Shown here: positions 1 to 8,644 of the stretch, one piece after another
Layout: each line of letters starts with the position of its first letter
How positions within the stretch are numbered: position 1 is the stretch's first letter
From: Ginsengibacter hankyongi
GTDB lineage: Bacteria; Bacteroidota; Bacteroidia; Chitinophagales; Chitinophagaceae
DNA length: 64,000 bases
Reading direction: 5' to 3'
Assembly: GCF_008710285.1 (NCBI RefSeq)
Contig: NZ_VYQF01000001.1
Span: 682,001-746,000, forward strand
The notes under the pieces: model-generated
Told to the model about the DNA's origin: nothing
The model's input: the letters and a program-made list of their open reading frames with translations, nothing else
Database searches by the model: none
Program-made: the position numbers and the translations under genes

Positions 1-1107
1 AAAATATGCGCCCCTTTGTTTTCTTTAAAAACGCATCACCAGGTTTTTATTTTCTCTCCATCGGCTGATATCGGCGGATCAGTAAAAGTTAACTATGATT
101 TATGCGGCTGCTTTGCAGATAAATCCCCATTGGTAATTTTTTCAAAGAAACCAAAGAACAACGAGTTCCTGGACCAGTTTAAAGTTCAAGGCGTTCGTAC
201 CGTTGATCTCCACCGTTATGTTGATAATAAATGGTATCATTTTGTAAATCTTTTTTACCGCGGCGTTATAGCCTCGTTGATCAATAAGGTCGAAAACCCG
301 GTAGTAATTGGTGGCGAAAGCTTATACTTCTATAAAGTATTGCCTCATGTAAAAAAAAATGCGGTACGTGCTGATATCTGTCACCTCAATACGTGGTTTA
401 ACTATACGCAACAATTTATTAAAGATCTTGATGTAAGAATTTTCAGCACTGCCAAACTTAAAAGAGATGCAGAAGCTTTATATAAAAAAAACAACTTGCC
501 GTTACCGTTATATTCCCGCTTACATTTTATAGATAATAAGGTTAATATTCCAGAACGTTTTCAAAATACTAATTCCACTTTATCGGTTGTTTTCGTTGGC
601 CGGGGCGCACCACAAAAAAGAATTCATATCATTGCCGCTATCGCAAAGAAGTTTTCTGAAATGAAAACCAATATTCATTTTTCGTTTGTCGGGGATGTGG
701 AAAAAATCATTAATCCTGCTGACTATCCGTATGCCACTTTTTACGGCAACATTAAGGGCGCTGATAAGATGGAGGAAATTTACCGCAACGCTGATGTCTT
801 GTTGCTCACCTCCGCCTATGAGGGGCTTCCTATTGCGGTTATGGAAATGATGGCGCATGGAAAAGTTGTTGTATCCACTGCCGTTGACGGTATTCCTGAT
901 TACATTACGAATGGAGAAAATGGTTTCCTGTTAAACAATAGTCCTGATGAAGGTAAAATCATTGCCGAAGGGATTGCTGTTCTGCAACACCTGGCTGATA
1001 ACAAAATTGTATTGGAGCAGGTAGGTAATAAAAGCAGGCGCTATGCAGAAGAGCATTTTAGCGGAAAAACATTTTGCGAAAAATACAGGAATTTATTAAT
1101 CAAATAA
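1..1107 (+). CDS. Glycosyltransferase, GT4-like (5' end probably outside window)
   Basis: Retaining GT-B glycosyltransferase, probably adding a sugar to a surface polysaccharide or O-antigen precursor in the cytoplasm. The C-terminal half carries the group-1 signature: a VVFVGRGAPQKR strand-loop near the donor site and the EGLPIAVME segment (E-x7-E type) followed by GIPDYI. The reading frame is open to base 1. The first in-frame start-like codon is a TTG at 16, a weak choice, so the true start probably lies upstream. It is convergent with the GDP-fucose genes that follow, which fits one polysaccharide locus. Acceptor and donor sugars cannot be read from the sequence. Confidence 0.85.
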   Translation, partial: KICAPLFSLKTHHQVFIFSPSADIGGSVKVNYDLCGCFADKSPLVIFSKKPKNNEFLDQFKVQGVRTVDLHRYVDNKWYHFVNLFYRGVIASLINKVENPVVIGGESLYFYKVLPHVKKNAVRADICHLNTWFNYTQQFIKDLDVRIFSTAKLKRDAEALYKKNNLPLPLYSRLHFIDNKVNIPERFQNTNSTLSVVFVGRGAPQKRIHIIAAIAKKFSEMKTNIHFSFVGDVEKIINPADYPYATFYGNIKGADKMEEIYRNADVLLLTSAYEGLPIAVMEMMAHGKVVVSTAVDGIPDYITNGENGFLLNNSPDEGKIIAEGIAVLQHLADNKIVLEQVGNKSRRYAEEHFSGKTFCEKYRNLLIK

Positions 1108-1133
1108 TTAGTTTCCGGCGAAACCGATAATTA

Positions 1134-2066
1134 TTAATTCAAATTAAGCGTAAGAAAGTCAGCATAGGTTTTTTTAATTCCTTCTTCCAAAGCGATTTCG
1201 TGTGTCCATCCCAGTGAGTGTGCCTTACTTACATCCATCAGTTTTCTTGGAGTGCCATCCGGCTTTGTTGCATCCCAGTTTATATCACCATCGTAGCCAA
1301 CGATATTTTTAATTAATTCAGCTAATTTCTTAATGGTCAAATCTTCGCCTGTTCCTATATTCAAAAACTGTTTCTGATTATAATGTTCCATTAAATGCAG
1401 GCACGCATTTGCCAGGTCATCTACATGTAAAAACTCCCGCTTGGGTGAACCCGTTCCCCATAACGTAATGGAGGGCATACCCGAAACTTTTGCTGTATGG
1501 AGTTTTCGAATAAGCGCGGGTAATACGTGCGAGTTCTGAAGATCATAATTATCATTAGGCCCGTACAAATTGGTAGGCATCAGCGAAATGTAATTGCATC
1601 CAAATTGTTCCCGGTAATATTCACATAATTTAATACCGGCAATCTTTGCAATCGCATAAGGCTCATTGGTGGACTCGAGTAGCCCGCTCAGTAAGTATTC
1701 TTCTTTTAAAGGCTGGGGCGCCAGTTTCGGGTAGATACAGGAGGAACCCAGGAACAATAATTTTTTCACCTCATTTTTATAAGCAGCCTGGATGATGTTT
1801 GTTTCAATCATAAGGTTGTCGTACAAAAATTCAGCCTTATAGGTATTGTTGGCCATAATACCCCCAACTTTTGCAGCCGCTAAAAAAACATAATCCGGCT
1901 TATTCGTCTCAAAGAATTTATTCACACTTTCCTGGTTCCTCAGGTCCAGTTCTGAAGATGTTTTTTCAATAATATTATTAAATCCTTCGCTTCTCAGTTT
2001 TCGTACTATCGCACTGCCAACCATACCCCTATGGCCCGCAACATATATCTTATCTGTTTTATTCAT
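1134..2066 (-). CDS. fcl: GDP-L-fucose synthase
   Basis: Bifunctional 3,5-epimerase/4-reductase that turns GDP-4-keto-6-deoxy-D-mannose into GDP-L-fucose with NADPH. At 310 aa it has the usual length. The N-terminal Rossmann motif is GHRGMVGSA, the catalytic serine region is LGSSCIYP, and the SDR YxxxK pair is in PYAIAKIAG. The LYGPNDNYD and [10 protein letters not shown] segments are also characteristic of the family. It lies 7 bp downstream of gmd on the same strand, so the two form the GDP-fucose operon. Confidence 0.95.
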   Translation of the reverse strand: MNKTDKIYVAGHRGMVGSAIVRKLRSEGFNNIIEKTSSELDLRNQESVNKFFETNKPDYVFLAAAKVGGIMANNTYKAEFLYDNLMIETNIIQAAYKNEVKKLLFLGSSCIYPKLAPQPLKEEYLLSGLLESTNEPYAIAKIAGIKLCEYYREQFGCNYISLMPTNLYGPNDNYDLQNSHVLPALIRKLHTAKVSGMPSITLWGTGSPKREFLHVDDLANACLHLMEHYNQKQFLNIGTGEDLTIKKLAELIKNIVGYDGDINWDATKPDGTPRKLMDVSKAHSLGWTHEIALEEGIKKTYADFLTLNLN

Positions 2067-2073
2067 AGTTAAA

Positions 2074-3189
2074 TCAATGTTCTATAGACTGGCTGATGAA
2101 GAATCCGCTATCAATAAGGTGTTTTTCTTTTTTAAATTTATCAAGGTCTGATGCGACCATTTCGCTTACCAGGTCCTTCAATGTGTGCGACGGAGTCCAA
2201 CCCAATTTTGTTTTTGCTTTTGTAGGATCTCCAATTAATAATTCAACCTCCGTAGGTCTGAAATAATTTTCATCAACATTCACTACTTCGGCGCCCGGTG
2301 CCAGATGAATAGCAGGATTACTGCAACTTTTTACAATTCCCACTTCTTTTACCCCGCTTCCTTTAAATTCCAGTTCCAGCCCCACCTCTGCAAAAGCCAT
2401 TTCAACAAATTTTCTTACCGTGGTGGTAACACCTGTAGCCAACACAAAATCTTCCGGTATATCCTGTTGCAAAATACGCCACATTCCCTCCACATAATCC
2501 TTTGCATGGCCCCAGTCCCTTTGTGCATCAAGGTTTCCGAGGTACACTTTATCCTGCATACCGAGCGCAATTTTAGCCGCAGCCCGGGTTATTTTTCTTG
2601 TAACAAACGTCTCCCCTCTCAGCGGGCTTTCATGGTTAAATAGAATTCCGTTGCAGGCAAACATATTGTAGGCTTCGCGGTAGTTAACCATAATCCAGTA
2701 AGCGTATAACTTTGCCACTGCGTAGGGCGATCTTGGATAAAATGGCGTTGTTTCTTTCTGCGGGATTTCCTGCACCAGGCCATACAATTCTGATGTGGAA
2801 GCCTGGTAAATCCTGGTTTTTTTTGCCAGCCCCAGCAAACGTACTGCCTCAAGCACCCTTAAGGTTCCCATGCCGTCTGCATCAGCGGCATATTCAGGGG
2901 TTTCAAAACTTACCTGCACGTGGCTCATCGCGCCAAGATTATAAATCTCGTCCGGCTGAACTTCCTGGATGATTCGAATGATATTGGTTGAATCAGTCAG
3001 GTCGCCGTAATGGAGTTTAAATTTCGGATCAGGGCGATGCGGATCTTCGTATATATGGTCAATACGTTCGGTGTTAAACAGCGAGCTTCTTCTTTTTATT
3101 CCATGCACTTCATAGCCTTTACTTAGTAAAAGTTCTGACAAATAGGCCCCGTCCTGGCCTGTTACTCCTGTTATTAACGCTGTTTTCAT
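2074..3189 (-). CDS. gmd: GDP-mannose 4,6-dehydratase
   Basis: Converts GDP-D-mannose to GDP-4-keto-6-deoxymannose, the first step to GDP-fucose and related deoxysugars. At 371 aa it is full length. The NADP-binding motif [10 protein letters not shown] opens the protein, the [15 protein letters not shown] segment is diagnostic, the active site includes QASTSELYG, and the YxxxK pair is in [11 protein letters not shown]. The C-terminus has [17 protein letters not shown]. It is first in a two-gene operon with fcl. The start at 3189 gives the canonical [15 protein letters not shown]-terminus. Confidence 0.97.
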   Translation of the reverse strand: MKTALITGVTGQDGAYLSELLLSKGYEVHGIKRRSSLFNTERIDHIYEDPHRPDPKFKLHYGDLTDSTNIIRIIQEVQPDEIYNLGAMSHVQVSFETPEYAADADGMGTLRVLEAVRLLGLAKKTRIYQASTSELYGLVQEIPQKETTPFYPRSPYAVAKLYAYWIMVNYREAYNMFACNGILFNHESPLRGETFVTRKITRAAAKIALGMQDKVYLGNLDAQRDWGHAKDYVEGMWRILQQDIPEDFVLATGVTTTVRKFVEMAFAEVGLELEFKGSGVKEVGIVKSCSNPAIHLAPGAEVVNVDENYFRPTEVELLIGDPTKAKTKLGWTPSHTLKDLVSEMVASDLDKFKKEKHLIDSGFFISQSIEH

Positions 3190-3480
3190 AATTGCAAACT
3201 ACATGTTTTGTTTAAATGATTTTAGTTTTTTTTTGCCGTTGCTTCGAATCAGGGAAAAACCGTTAGCCAATTTTTCACCATTATCAGACGTAAAAAAAAA
3301 CAAAATATTGTTATTAATCGAACGCGAAATTAAATAATTAGGCCCATAAACAACGTTCTGCCCAAAGGTTTCATCCTAAGTTTTGCAAAAGGCGAAATTT
3401 ACATTTTTTCAAAGGCGCGATCCGTTCATTTGGCGGTGGGAAACGGAAAGATGTAAGGCATATTTTCCACAGCCGGATAA

Positions 3481-3510
3481 AGTCAGTTATACCTGATGTA
3501 TAAAACCTTG
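3481..3510 (+). repeat. Dispersed 30-bp repeat, copy 1
   Basis: Starts AGTCAGTTATA and ends TATAAAACCTTG. It matches 18008-18037 at 26 of 30 positions, with all differences in the middle. Both copies are intergenic. Function unknown. Confidence 0.5.
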
Positions 3511-3679
3511 CCGATGATGATAGATGCGCCCGCTAACAATAGGCCGGTTAAAACTTCAACGGTACTTCCGAAGCACCAAAAGATATAAATATGTTAATGT
3601 AAAAAAGCTATTGGCGGAAATAATTTTTAAACATAAAAGACGAATTATGACGTATGATTTTTTGCCATCCTGTTTTTTT

Positions 3680-3700
3680 ATTCACCATTCACCATTCACG
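3680..3700 (-). repeat. Heptamer array A (3 units) at a stop codon
   Basis: Units ATTCACC, ATTCACC and ATTCACG on the plus strand, with three bases between the array and the stop codon of the permease gene at 3704. The same three units in the same order recur at 6167-6187. Confidence 0.8.
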
Positions 3701-3703
3701 ATA

Positions 3704-6136
3704 TCACTCCGTTCTCAAACTCTTTACCGGGTTAGCTACCGCTGCTTTTAGTGCCTGGAAGCTGATTGTTATAAATGCGATGGTTATGGCCGCGATTCCT
3801 GTTATTAAAAAAACGATCCAGTTTATATGGATGTGATTGGCATAATCCAATAACCAATTATTCATAAAATACCATGCAAGGGGTGAAGCAATGAGGAACG
3901 AAACAATAATTAATTTTATAAAATCTTTTGAAAGCAGTGCAAGAATATCAGGTATAGATGCGCCCAATACTTTTCTTACACCTATTTCTTTAACGCGATT
4001 GATGGAAGCTAACGCAGCTAAGCCTAATAAACCGAGACATGCGAGAAATATCGATATGCTACTTGCACATCCAACAATGCTTGCCCATTTTTGTTCGGCT
4101 TTGTAATAGTTATTTATATCATCATCAAGGAAACTATACCGCATAGGAATACCCGGCAATAAACTATTCCATTCGTTTTGCATTGCTGCAATGGCTGCAG
4201 TTGGATCACCAGGTTTTACTCTTACATAAAAGTTTGCATACCCTTTATCCTTTGATGTGATGAAAGCCTGGTTCTTTACAACTTCACTTAATGAATGATA
4301 GCTAAAATTTTTTACTACGCCTGTTACAACAGCATTCTGCCCTTGAAAATTTTTAATTTCTTTTCCAACTGCGTTTTCAGTATTCCATCCAAAAGCCTTC
4401 ATCATGGTTTCATTAATGATGATGGATTTTACTGTGTCATTAATATTTGCAGCATTGAAGTTTTTCCCGGCAATCAATTTTAAATCCAACACACTCAAAT
4501 AGTTTGTGTCGATGATGTTTATATCTGCATTCAGGCCATTATCAGAGTATCCCAGATAATTTTGCCCGGCTCCCAAACCAGCAGCAGCGCTTGCAACATT
4601 TTCGATGGAACGTTGATTTATTATTGATTGTTTAAACAATGGGAAAATTTTAGCAGGATCTGATTCTGAAGCATCAACCACAATAACGTTTTCTTTATTA
4701 AACCCGGGATTTTTATTTAATAAATATTGCGTTTGCTGAAGCATAATAATCGTTGAGACAATTAATACAATCGATAACACAAATTGAAAAGTTACCAGCG
4801 ATCTGGTAAACAAGTTTGAACCTCCAACGCGAATTTTATTTTTAAGAATAAGAATCGGTTTGAATGAAGAAAGTACAAATGCCGGATAACTTCCTGCGAT
4901 TAATCCAACGATGATCACCAGGCTAACGAACAAAAAGAATATCTGCGGCGAAAGCGAGAAATGTAAATCACTTTTTGCAAGTTGATTAAAATATGGCAAT
5001 AATAAATTGGCTAACAATAATCCAATTATGGCTGAAACTATTGACAGTAAAAACGCTTCTGTTATAAATTGGAAAATAAGTTGACGTTTATCTGCGCCGA
5101 TAACTTTTCTTACACCAATCTCTTTACTTCTTCCTGCAGATCGCCCTATTGCAAGCGTAGTAAAATTAATGGAGGCAATAAGCAAAATCCCAAAAGCTAT
5201 TGCAAGCAGAATCCAGATGGATTTCAAATCAACGTGTGGAAAGTCGTGCCATAAATTAATATCAGAAGTATGTATTGAAAGCAATGGCTGCAACTTTAGA
5301 TTAACCGGTATTTCATTCTTTGGCCATGTAGCACCACTATTTTTTAAGTCAGTTAAATAGCCCGGATAAAACGTAGCAAGAAAATTTTGCAATTGTTTTT
5401 TATCATTGGCCAGTGTACTTCCCGGCCTTAACTGAACATAGGTTTGCTTATCAATATAATGAAAATCATTCCCGACAAAAATGCTTCCATTCACATATTT
5501 TTCAGCGTATAAAAAATTGCCTAAAATATCAAAGTGAATTGTTGAATTTTCAGGTATATCTTTTGAAACTGCGGAAATAGTGAAAGGTTGAAATGTGGCG
5601 CCTATTTTAATCTCGATTATTTTTCCAACAATATCGTCCGTTCCAAATAGCTCTTTTGCTTTTGATTCGGTTAATACAACATCATTCAGATTACGTAGCG
5701 CAGACGCAGCATTACCGTATTTCAAAGGAAAAGAAAAAACTGAAAACAGCGATGGATCTGCATAAGTAACTTCAGCCCGCAATCCTTTATTGTTTGCACG
5801 CAGTAAACTCTTGTCGTAAGGAAGTTGTATGCGTACATAATTTATTACATCGGGCAAATCCTGCTTCAGCGCTTCACCTAACGTTGTTGCTGTAGGACCG
5901 GAATAATCCATATAACCTGCAGCAGGCTGACCGTTTAATGCATCAAACCATACATAAGGGCGATAAATATTGCCTGCATTCTTATTAAACTTATCAAAAC
6001 TAAATTCATTATAAGCATATAAGGCAAGCAAGCTAAAACATGCAATGCCAATTGACAATCCTGAAATATTAATAACAGCAAAAAACTTTTGTTTTATAAT
6101 ATTTCGCCATGCAGTTATAAAATGATTTTTAAACAT
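3704..6136 (-). CDS. MacB/FtsX-type ABC transporter permease (paralog 1)
   Basis: Inner-membrane protein of the FtsX permease superfamily with MacB-like periplasmic domains, 810 aa. Layout: one membrane segment at about residues 20-42, a large periplasmic domain, three FtsX-type segments around 290-420, a further segment near 430-450, a second periplasmic domain, then three C-terminal segments. The SKEIGVRKVIGA and VKEIGVRKVLGAS cytoplasmic loops are family hallmarks, and it ends in NPVKSLRTE. Such proteins couple a cytoplasmic ATPase to periplasmic work (efflux, lipoprotein or signal handling), but no ATPase is adjacent. First described of three tandem paralogs. Substrate unknown. Confidence 0.85.
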   Translation of the reverse strand: MFKNHFITAWRNIIKQKFFAVINISGLSIGIACFSLLALYAYNEFSFDKFNKNAGNIYRPYVWFDALNGQPAAGYMDYSGPTATTLGEALKQDLPDVINYVRIQLPYDKSLLRANNKGLRAEVTYADPSLFSVFSFPLKYGNAASALRNLNDVVLTESKAKELFGTDDIVGKIIEIKIGATFQPFTISAVSKDIPENSTIHFDILGNFLYAEKYVNGSIFVGNDFHYIDKQTYVQLRPGSTLANDKKQLQNFLATFYPGYLTDLKNSGATWPKNEIPVNLKLQPLLSIHTSDINLWHDFPHVDLKSIWILLAIAFGILLIASINFTTLAIGRSAGRSKEIGVRKVIGADKRQLIFQFITEAFLLSIVSAIIGLLLANLLLPYFNQLAKSDLHFSLSPQIFFLFVSLVIIVGLIAGSYPAFVLSSFKPILILKNKIRVGGSNLFTRSLVTFQFVLSIVLIVSTIIMLQQTQYLLNKNPGFNKENVIVVDASESDPAKIFPLFKQSIINQRSIENVASAAAGLGAGQNYLGYSDNGLNADINIIDTNYLSVLDLKLIAGKNFNAANINDTVKSIIINETMMKAFGWNTENAVGKEIKNFQGQNAVVTGVVKNFSYHSLSEVVKNQAFITSKDKGYANFYVRVKPGDPTAAIAAMQNEWNSLLPGIPMRYSFLDDDINNYYKAEQKWASIVGCASSISIFLACLGLLGLAALASINRVKEIGVRKVLGASIPDILALLSKDFIKLIIVSFLIASPLAWYFMNNWLLDYANHIHINWIVFLITGIAAITIAFITISFQALKAAVANPVKSLRTE

Positions 6137-6166
6137 AGAAGTTGATTTATAAATTATGATCTATCT

Positions 6167-6187
6167 ATTCACCATTCACCATTCACG
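6167..6187 (-). repeat. Heptamer array B (3 units) at a stop codon
   Basis: Units ATTCACC, ATTCACC and ATTCACG, identical to array A and again three bases from a stop codon (gene ending at 6191). Confidence 0.8.
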
Positions 6188-6190
6188 ATA

Positions 6191-8566
6191 TCATTCCGTT
6201 CTCAAACTTTTCACTGGGTTTGCCATTGCCACTTTAATTGCTTTTATACTAACTGTAATTATTGCAATACCAAAAGTTATCAGCGCAGCTACAATAAAAA
6301 TCCACCAGCTTACTGTTGTTTTATAAGCGAAGTTTTGCAGCCATTTATTCATCACCCAATAACCAACAGGCAATGCAATACAGGTTGCGATTATTACGGG
6401 CTTTAATAAATCTTTTGATAATAAAACAACAATGCTTTGTACAGATGAGCCCAGCACTTTTCTTACACCGATTTCTTTAAACCGTTTTGTGGCAGTAAAT
6501 GATGCAAGGCCGAATAAGCCAAGGCAGGCAACAAAAATGGCTAAGCCCGCAAACACAGATAAAATAGTTTGCTGGCGAATATCTTTTTTATACAAATCAT
6601 CAAACTGCTGGTCTAAAAATTTGTATTCAAGCGGATAATCGGGCGCGGCTTTGCTATATGCGTTTCTTATAAGTGCAACACCGGCCTGCAAATTGCCTGG
6701 TTTCAATTTTACTAATATTTGCCTTCTGTCTTCTGCCGGCGATATCACCAACGCATCCACATCTTGTTTTAATGATTGAAAATTGAAATCATTAACCACA
6801 CCAATAATTCTGCGTCTTGCGCTATCCCGAACTGTGTTCAATATCCATTTGCCAATGGCTTCTTGTGGTGTCCATCCAAGTTTGGCTGCAGCTGTTTTAT
6901 TTATTAAAACCGCGCTTGTTGTATCAGTTGGAAATTGTGCTGAAAAATCTCTGCCTGCAATAATTTTTAAACCTAATGTTTTTACAAATTCAAAGTCGGC
7001 AAACTCGGTTCTTGCATTCCATCTTTCTGCATGATCTTCTACTTCAAACATATGCCCGTCAAAAAATCCTCCTGGCTCGCCACTCATTGCAGAGACGGAT
7101 TGTACGCCACTTTGATTTTGCAGTTCGTTTTTAAAAGTATTCAGGTTATTATAGATATCATTATTATCAATTGGAATAATTACGGTTTGCTCTTTATTAT
7201 AACCAAGTTGTTTGCTCTTTACATAATTCATTTGTTTTGTAATGATGATAGTGCCCACAATTAAAAACACGGATATGCTAAATTGAACAATAACTAATGC
7301 CTGCCTGAATGATGCGCCACCCTTTCCTGATTTCAATTTGCCTTTTAAGGCTTGTATGGGCGAGAATGCTGATAAAAAAAATGCAGGATAGCTGCCTGCT
7401 AAAATTCCTACAATAATAATTACACTAATAAGAAATAAATAAATAGTCCAGGTATTCCACGATACCGTTAATGAATAGCCTAATATTTGATTATACCATG
7501 GCATGATCAAAAACAGTAAACCAACAGAAAGTAAACATGAGATGGTTGTAAGCAAAAGTGATTCACCTATAAACTGCCAAACTAAATTATTACGTAATGC
7601 ACCTAGCACTTTACGTAAGCCAACTTCTTTAGAACGTTCTGCTGCACGAACCGTTGACAGATTCATAAAGTTGATGCAGGCAATAAGTAATATTAAAATT
7701 GCAATAGAAAGAAAAATATATACAACAGCTTTATCGCCGTGTTTAGTGTTGTCCAAAGAACCTGAAAAATAAACATCTTTTAATGGGGTTAATGAAAGCG
7801 TGAAATGGAAACCATACTTGCGCATATCACTACCCATATTTTTTTCCATAAAAGCAGGAAGCTGTTTTTCTACCTGGGACTGCGTTACATTAGGAGCAAG
7901 TTCCACATAAGTATATAATCCATTGTTTATCCACACATTCATAAAGCTGGCATTCCTGCGTCTTTCAAGAGAAGTAACAATATCAAAATCCAGGTGTGAA
8001 TTAGAAGGCACATCCTTTGCAATGCCTGTAACTTTTAACGGCGCTTCTTTGTTGAGCATAACAATTTTTCCCATTGCATTATCAATGCTTCCAAAATATT
8101 TTTTTGCTGTTGTTTCAGTTAGCACAACACTATTTATGTCATTCAATACTTTTGAAGGATTTCCTTTTAGTAATGGAAATGAAAAGAAGCTAAAAAAGTT
8201 TGAATCCACATCAATCTCTTTTTTTTCATGAAAAGATTTATCGCCGACACTAAATAAATTATCATTTTGATTTACACGAACAGCACTTGCTATTTGACCT
8301 TTGAAATCATTCAATAAAGCAGGCATGTAAGGACCAGACAGGTAGGCAACACTTGCCGCTTTTCCATCCATCTTTATTCCACGTTGCACACGATAAATGC
8401 GATCACCATTTTTATGAAATTTATCAAAGCTGAATTCATTCATGATAAATAAATAAATCATCATGCAAACTGTAATGCCAATGGTTAATCCAAGAATATT
8501 AATTAACGAAAACATTTTGCTCTTCATCAAATTGCGCCATGCGGTTTTGAAATAATTTTTAAACAT
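6191..8566 (-). CDS. MacB/FtsX-type ABC transporter permease (paralog 2)
   Basis: Second FtsX/MacB-type permease, 791 aa, with the same layout as its neighbours: an N-terminal MFKNYFKTAWRN anchor and membrane helix, periplasmic core, SKEVGLRKVLGA loop in the first FtsX block, second periplasmic domain, FKEIGVRKVLGSS loop in the second FtsX block, and NPVKSLRTE at the C-terminus. Its leader (around 8567-8585 on the plus strand) is almost the same as that of paralog 1, although the proteins have clearly diverged. No ATP-binding subunit is encoded nearby. Substrate unknown. Confidence 0.85.
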   Translation of the reverse strand: MFKNYFKTAWRNLMKSKMFSLINILGLTIGITVCMMIYLFIMNEFSFDKFHKNGDRIYRVQRGIKMDGKAASVAYLSGPYMPALLNDFKGQIASAVRVNQNDNLFSVGDKSFHEKKEIDVDSNFFSFFSFPLLKGNPSKVLNDINSVVLTETTAKKYFGSIDNAMGKIVMLNKEAPLKVTGIAKDVPSNSHLDFDIVTSLERRRNASFMNVWINNGLYTYVELAPNVTQSQVEKQLPAFMEKNMGSDMRKYGFHFTLSLTPLKDVYFSGSLDNTKHGDKAVVYIFLSIAILILLIACINFMNLSTVRAAERSKEVGLRKVLGALRNNLVWQFIGESLLLTTISCLLSVGLLFLIMPWYNQILGYSLTVSWNTWTIYLFLISVIIIVGILAGSYPAFFLSAFSPIQALKGKLKSGKGGASFRQALVIVQFSISVFLIVGTIIITKQMNYVKSKQLGYNKEQTVIIPIDNNDIYNNLNTFKNELQNQSGVQSVSAMSGEPGGFFDGHMFEVEDHAERWNARTEFADFEFVKTLGLKIIAGRDFSAQFPTDTTSAVLINKTAAAKLGWTPQEAIGKWILNTVRDSARRRIIGVVNDFNFQSLKQDVDALVISPAEDRRQILVKLKPGNLQAGVALIRNAYSKAAPDYPLEYKFLDQQFDDLYKKDIRQQTILSVFAGLAIFVACLGLFGLASFTATKRFKEIGVRKVLGSSVQSIVVLLSKDLLKPVIIATCIALPVGYWVMNKWLQNFAYKTTVSWWIFIVAALITFGIAIITVSIKAIKVAMANPVKSLRTE

Positions 8567-8592
8567 AGAAGTTGATTTATAAGATGTGATTT

Positions 8593-8641
8593 ATTCACCA
8601 TTCACGATTGACGATTCACGATTCACCATCCACCATTCACG
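8593..8641 (-). repeat. Heptamer array C (7 units) at a stop codon
   Basis: Seven consecutive 7-bp units on the plus strand: ATTCACC, ATTCACG, ATTGACG, ATTCACG, ATTCACC, ATCCACC, ATTCACG, then three bases and the stop codon of the permease gene at 8645. Longest array of the family here. Confidence 0.85.
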
Positions 8642-8644
8642 ATA

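Larger units (their letters stand above)
3190..3703. other. Intergenic region upstream of gmd, no gene
   Basis: About 510 bp with no convincing coding sequence; the short open frames here have no recognisable content. It must hold the gmd promoter, reading leftward, but I found no full TAnnTTTG match next to that start (GTAGTTTG is one base short). It contains one copy of a 30-bp dispersed repeat (3481-3510) and ends in a heptamer array (3680-3700). Confidence 0.5.

Noticed and set aside
8593-8641. Possible CRISPR array
   Set aside because: Units are 7 bp with no spacers; this is a simple tandem array.
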